The notes under the pieces: generated by a model | What the model was told of the DNA's origin: nothing | The model's input: only the letters and a program-made list of their open reading frames with translations | Databases searched by the model: none | Origin: Georgenia daeguensis | GTDB taxonomy: Bacteria > Actinomycetota > Actinomycetes > Actinomycetales > Actinomycetaceae | Reading direction: 5' to 3' | Length of the DNA: 64,000 nt | Assembly (NCBI RefSeq): GCF_039537705.1 | Contig: NZ_BAABBA010000021.1 | Location: 3,853 to 67,852, forward strand | Program-made: the position numbers and the translations under genes | Shown here: piece by piece, positions 62,487-64,000 of the stretch | Numbering within the stretch: position 1 is the first letter of the stretch | How the letters are laid out: each line of letters begins with the position of its first letter

Positions 62487-63665
62487 ATGAGCGAACACCA
62501 TCGGCCGGCCGCCGACACCCCACTGATCGCGGGCACCCTGGCGGTCTCGCGCCGCCTTGGCCAAGACCCCTACCTCGTACTGCACGGCGGGGGCAACACC
62601 TCCGCCAAGAACGACCGCCACATGTGGGTGAAAGCATCCGGGTTCGACCTGGGCCATCTCACCAAGTCCGGCCTCGTCCCGGTGAGCCGTGCCGCCTTGG
62701 CGCGGATGCTCACCGAGGACTCGGTGAGCGACACCGAGATGATAGATCGCTACCGGGCCGCGCTGATCCGTCCTGAGGATCCGCTGCCGACGATCGAGGC
62801 ACTGCTTCACCACGCGCTGCCGTCCCCGGTCGTGCTGCACACCCACGCGGACGCCATCGTGGCGCTCACCGACACGGTGCACGGACCGCACGTCGTCCGT
62901 GAGGCCCTCGGTCAGAACGTCCTCGTCCTTCCGTACGTCATGCCCGGCTTCCGACTGGCCAAGGAGGTGCTTGCCGCCTGGCAGGCCTACGAACCGGGAA
63001 GCCCTGCGGCGGTGGTGCTCGCTCACCACGGGTTGTTCACCACCGGGCATGACCCGGCCGAGGCCCTCGATCACCACCTGGAGTTGGTCGCACGCGCGGA
63101 GTCGTACATCTTCGGGGCCACCGGTGTCTTGCTCCGGTCTCCCTTCGCCCAAACGCGGGAGAGTCCCAGCCCGGAACTCGACCGGCTGCGGGAGAAACTC
63201 CATGAGCACGCCACCGGCCCCCTGGTGGTGGCGCAGTACCACGATACGGAGATCGAGACATTCCTCCGCCGCCCCGACGTCGCCGACATCACCCAGCGTG
63301 GACCGACCACCCTGGAGCACGTCATTCGCACCAAGCGTGTCCCGCTCCTCGGAGACGACGTCGACGCCTTCGTGGCGAACTACCGTGCCTACTACGACCT
63401 TCACCGCCACCGCACCTCGGTGCCCACCCGCATGCTCGACCCCGTGCCCCGTGTGGTGCTTCATCCCCGGCTGGGACTCATCACCACCGGGCCGGACGCT
63501 GCCGCGGTTCGCGCGGTACAGGACATCTACCGGCACACCATCCGGATAATCACCGCCGCCGAGGCTCTCGGCGGCTACCGCACCATGACGCCCGCGCACG
63601 CCTTCGACATCGAGTATTGGGAGCTCGAACAACGCCGTCTGCGCCCCTCAGCTCCAGCCTCCTGA
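62487..63665 (+). CDS. Class II aldolase (rhamnulose-phosphate aldolase/dehydrogenase half)
   Basis: A 392-residue protein: LHGGGNTSAKNDRHMWVKAS, a zinc motif with HTHADAIVAL and AHHGLFTTG, and the YWELEQRRLR end. It corresponds to the aldolase half of actinobacterial bifunctional rhamnulose-1-phosphate aldolase/alcohol dehydrogenases; the SDR half is absent and no SDR gene follows. It may cleave another phosphorylated ligand product in this pathway. GGAG lies before ATG 62487. Confidence 0.88.
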   Translation: MSEHHRPAADTPLIAGTLAVSRRLGQDPYLVLHGGGNTSAKNDRHMWVKASGFDLGHLTKSGLVPVSRAALARMLTEDSVSDTEMIDRYRAALIRPEDPLPTIEALLHHALPSPVVLHTHADAIVALTDTVHGPHVVREALGQNVLVLPYVMPGFRLAKEVLAAWQAYEPGSPAAVVLAHHGLFTTGHDPAEALDHHLELVARAESYIFGATGVLLRSPFAQTRESPSPELDRLREKLHEHATGPLVVAQYHDTEIETFLRRPDVADITQRGPTTLEHVIRTKRVPLLGDDVDAFVANYRAYYDLHRHRTSVPTRMLDPVPRVVLHPRLGLITTGPDAAAVRAVQDIYRHTIRIITAAEALGGYRTMTPAHAFDIEYWELEQRRLRPSAPAS

Positions 63666-64000
63666 CCAGCACACGCACATGAGATCGGCGCCCCGCAGCG
63701 ACTGGAGAGACGACGGGTTTGGGGGACAGGTCCTCGAACAACTCGTCCGGCCCCAACTGACGTCGATTCGGTCGAACATGCTGGAAGACCCGCCGGCCTG
63801 CCTGGCCAGCGCGGGTGACGATACGAACGCCCACTAACCACACCACTCAACGCGCACCACCGTCGCATCAGTGCTCAGCCTCGATCCACCGGTCGGCTTT
63901 CGTCGGTCATTCTGAGTCGTTCGGCGTGAAGCATTTCGTGTGCGGGCATGGAGGACTCGCCGGTCTGCCCGGCTTTTCCACTTCGGGTTCCTCGGTCGTG
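63666..64000. other. No complete gene; possible minus-strand gene end
   Basis: Frames in this tail lack ribosome sites. On the minus strand a frame enters from the window edge and reads SSMPAHEMLHAERLRMTDES, then PVDRG before a stop near 63881. It could be the end of a gene outside the window, but I do not recognise it. Confidence 0.3.

Noticed and set aside
61536..63632. A 698-codon minus-strand open frame opposite lsrF and the aldolase gene
   Set aside because: Shadow of two real genes; composition and lack of motifs show it is not coding. Similar shadows exist opposite sulP, rnj and helD.

Overview
The window is high-GC DNA with the codon usage and Shine-Dalgarno style of an actinomycete, probably Micrococcales; I cannot name the genus. 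I saw no rRNA, tRNA or CRISPR. Relaxase, MobC and ParA/ParB genes, many insertion sequences and many gene fragments indicate an accessory region: a large plasmid or an integrated mobilizable element. The usually chromosomal genes present (pgi, prfC, proB, rnj) may therefore be second copies.

Layout. (1) 1-3917: a minus-strand operon for carboxylate or CoA metabolism with a sodium:solute symporter, a small membrane partner and two family III CoA-transferases. (2) 3918-9520: an IS zone with an intact IS630-type element, an intact IS21-type element lodged in an IS3 remnant with a target duplication, and fragments of IS1380, IS110 and an MFS gene. (3) 9526-12570: an HxlR regulator divergent from DoxX and a DUF5519-like gene, followed by an SDR-like protein and a hotdog thioesterase. 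(4) 12643-15027: a second IS21-type element whose istA is frameshifted. (5) 15374-21318: dienelactone hydrolase, peroxiredoxin, and a MarR regulator divergent from an RND exporter. (6) 22125-25897: a mobilization module (MobC, relaxase, coiled-coil protein, candidate oriT). (7) 25898-28820: decayed genes around one universal stress protein gene.

(8) 28835-47320 is a coordinated block. Six 20-bp quasi-palindromes, consensus CTACnGTnACGTnACnGTAG, each run into a TAGAGT-like -10 box and stand in front of most operons here. These operons encode ADP-ribosylglycohydrolase and a spermidine-synthase-like protein; a repeated pair of small proteins (a beta-rich type plus a DUF2795-like type); a DnaJ-type zinc protein; Pgi; a zinc-ribbon protein; RF3; a deleted ProB; SulP; STAS; RNase J; HelD; and a protein made of four 17-residue repeats. 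Two MerR regulators lie inside the block and are the obvious candidate controllers. Transcript turnover, RNA polymerase recycling and ribosome release suggest a gene-expression stress response.

(9) 47801-54192: a plasmid maintenance module with Lsr2, ParA, a ParB-like partner, short repeats near parA, several unknown plasmid proteins and a redoxin. (10) 54456-63665: an Lsr-like operon in which the binding protein resembles Vibrio LuxP rather than LsrB. It is followed by a single-domain ABC ATPase, an RbsD-like protein, LsrR, LsrK, a cupin, LsrF and a class II aldolase. A good promoter and an overlapping palindrome precede it. It reads as an AI-2-type signal or branched-sugar import and catabolism system. 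Items 8 and 10 are the most interesting parts of the window.
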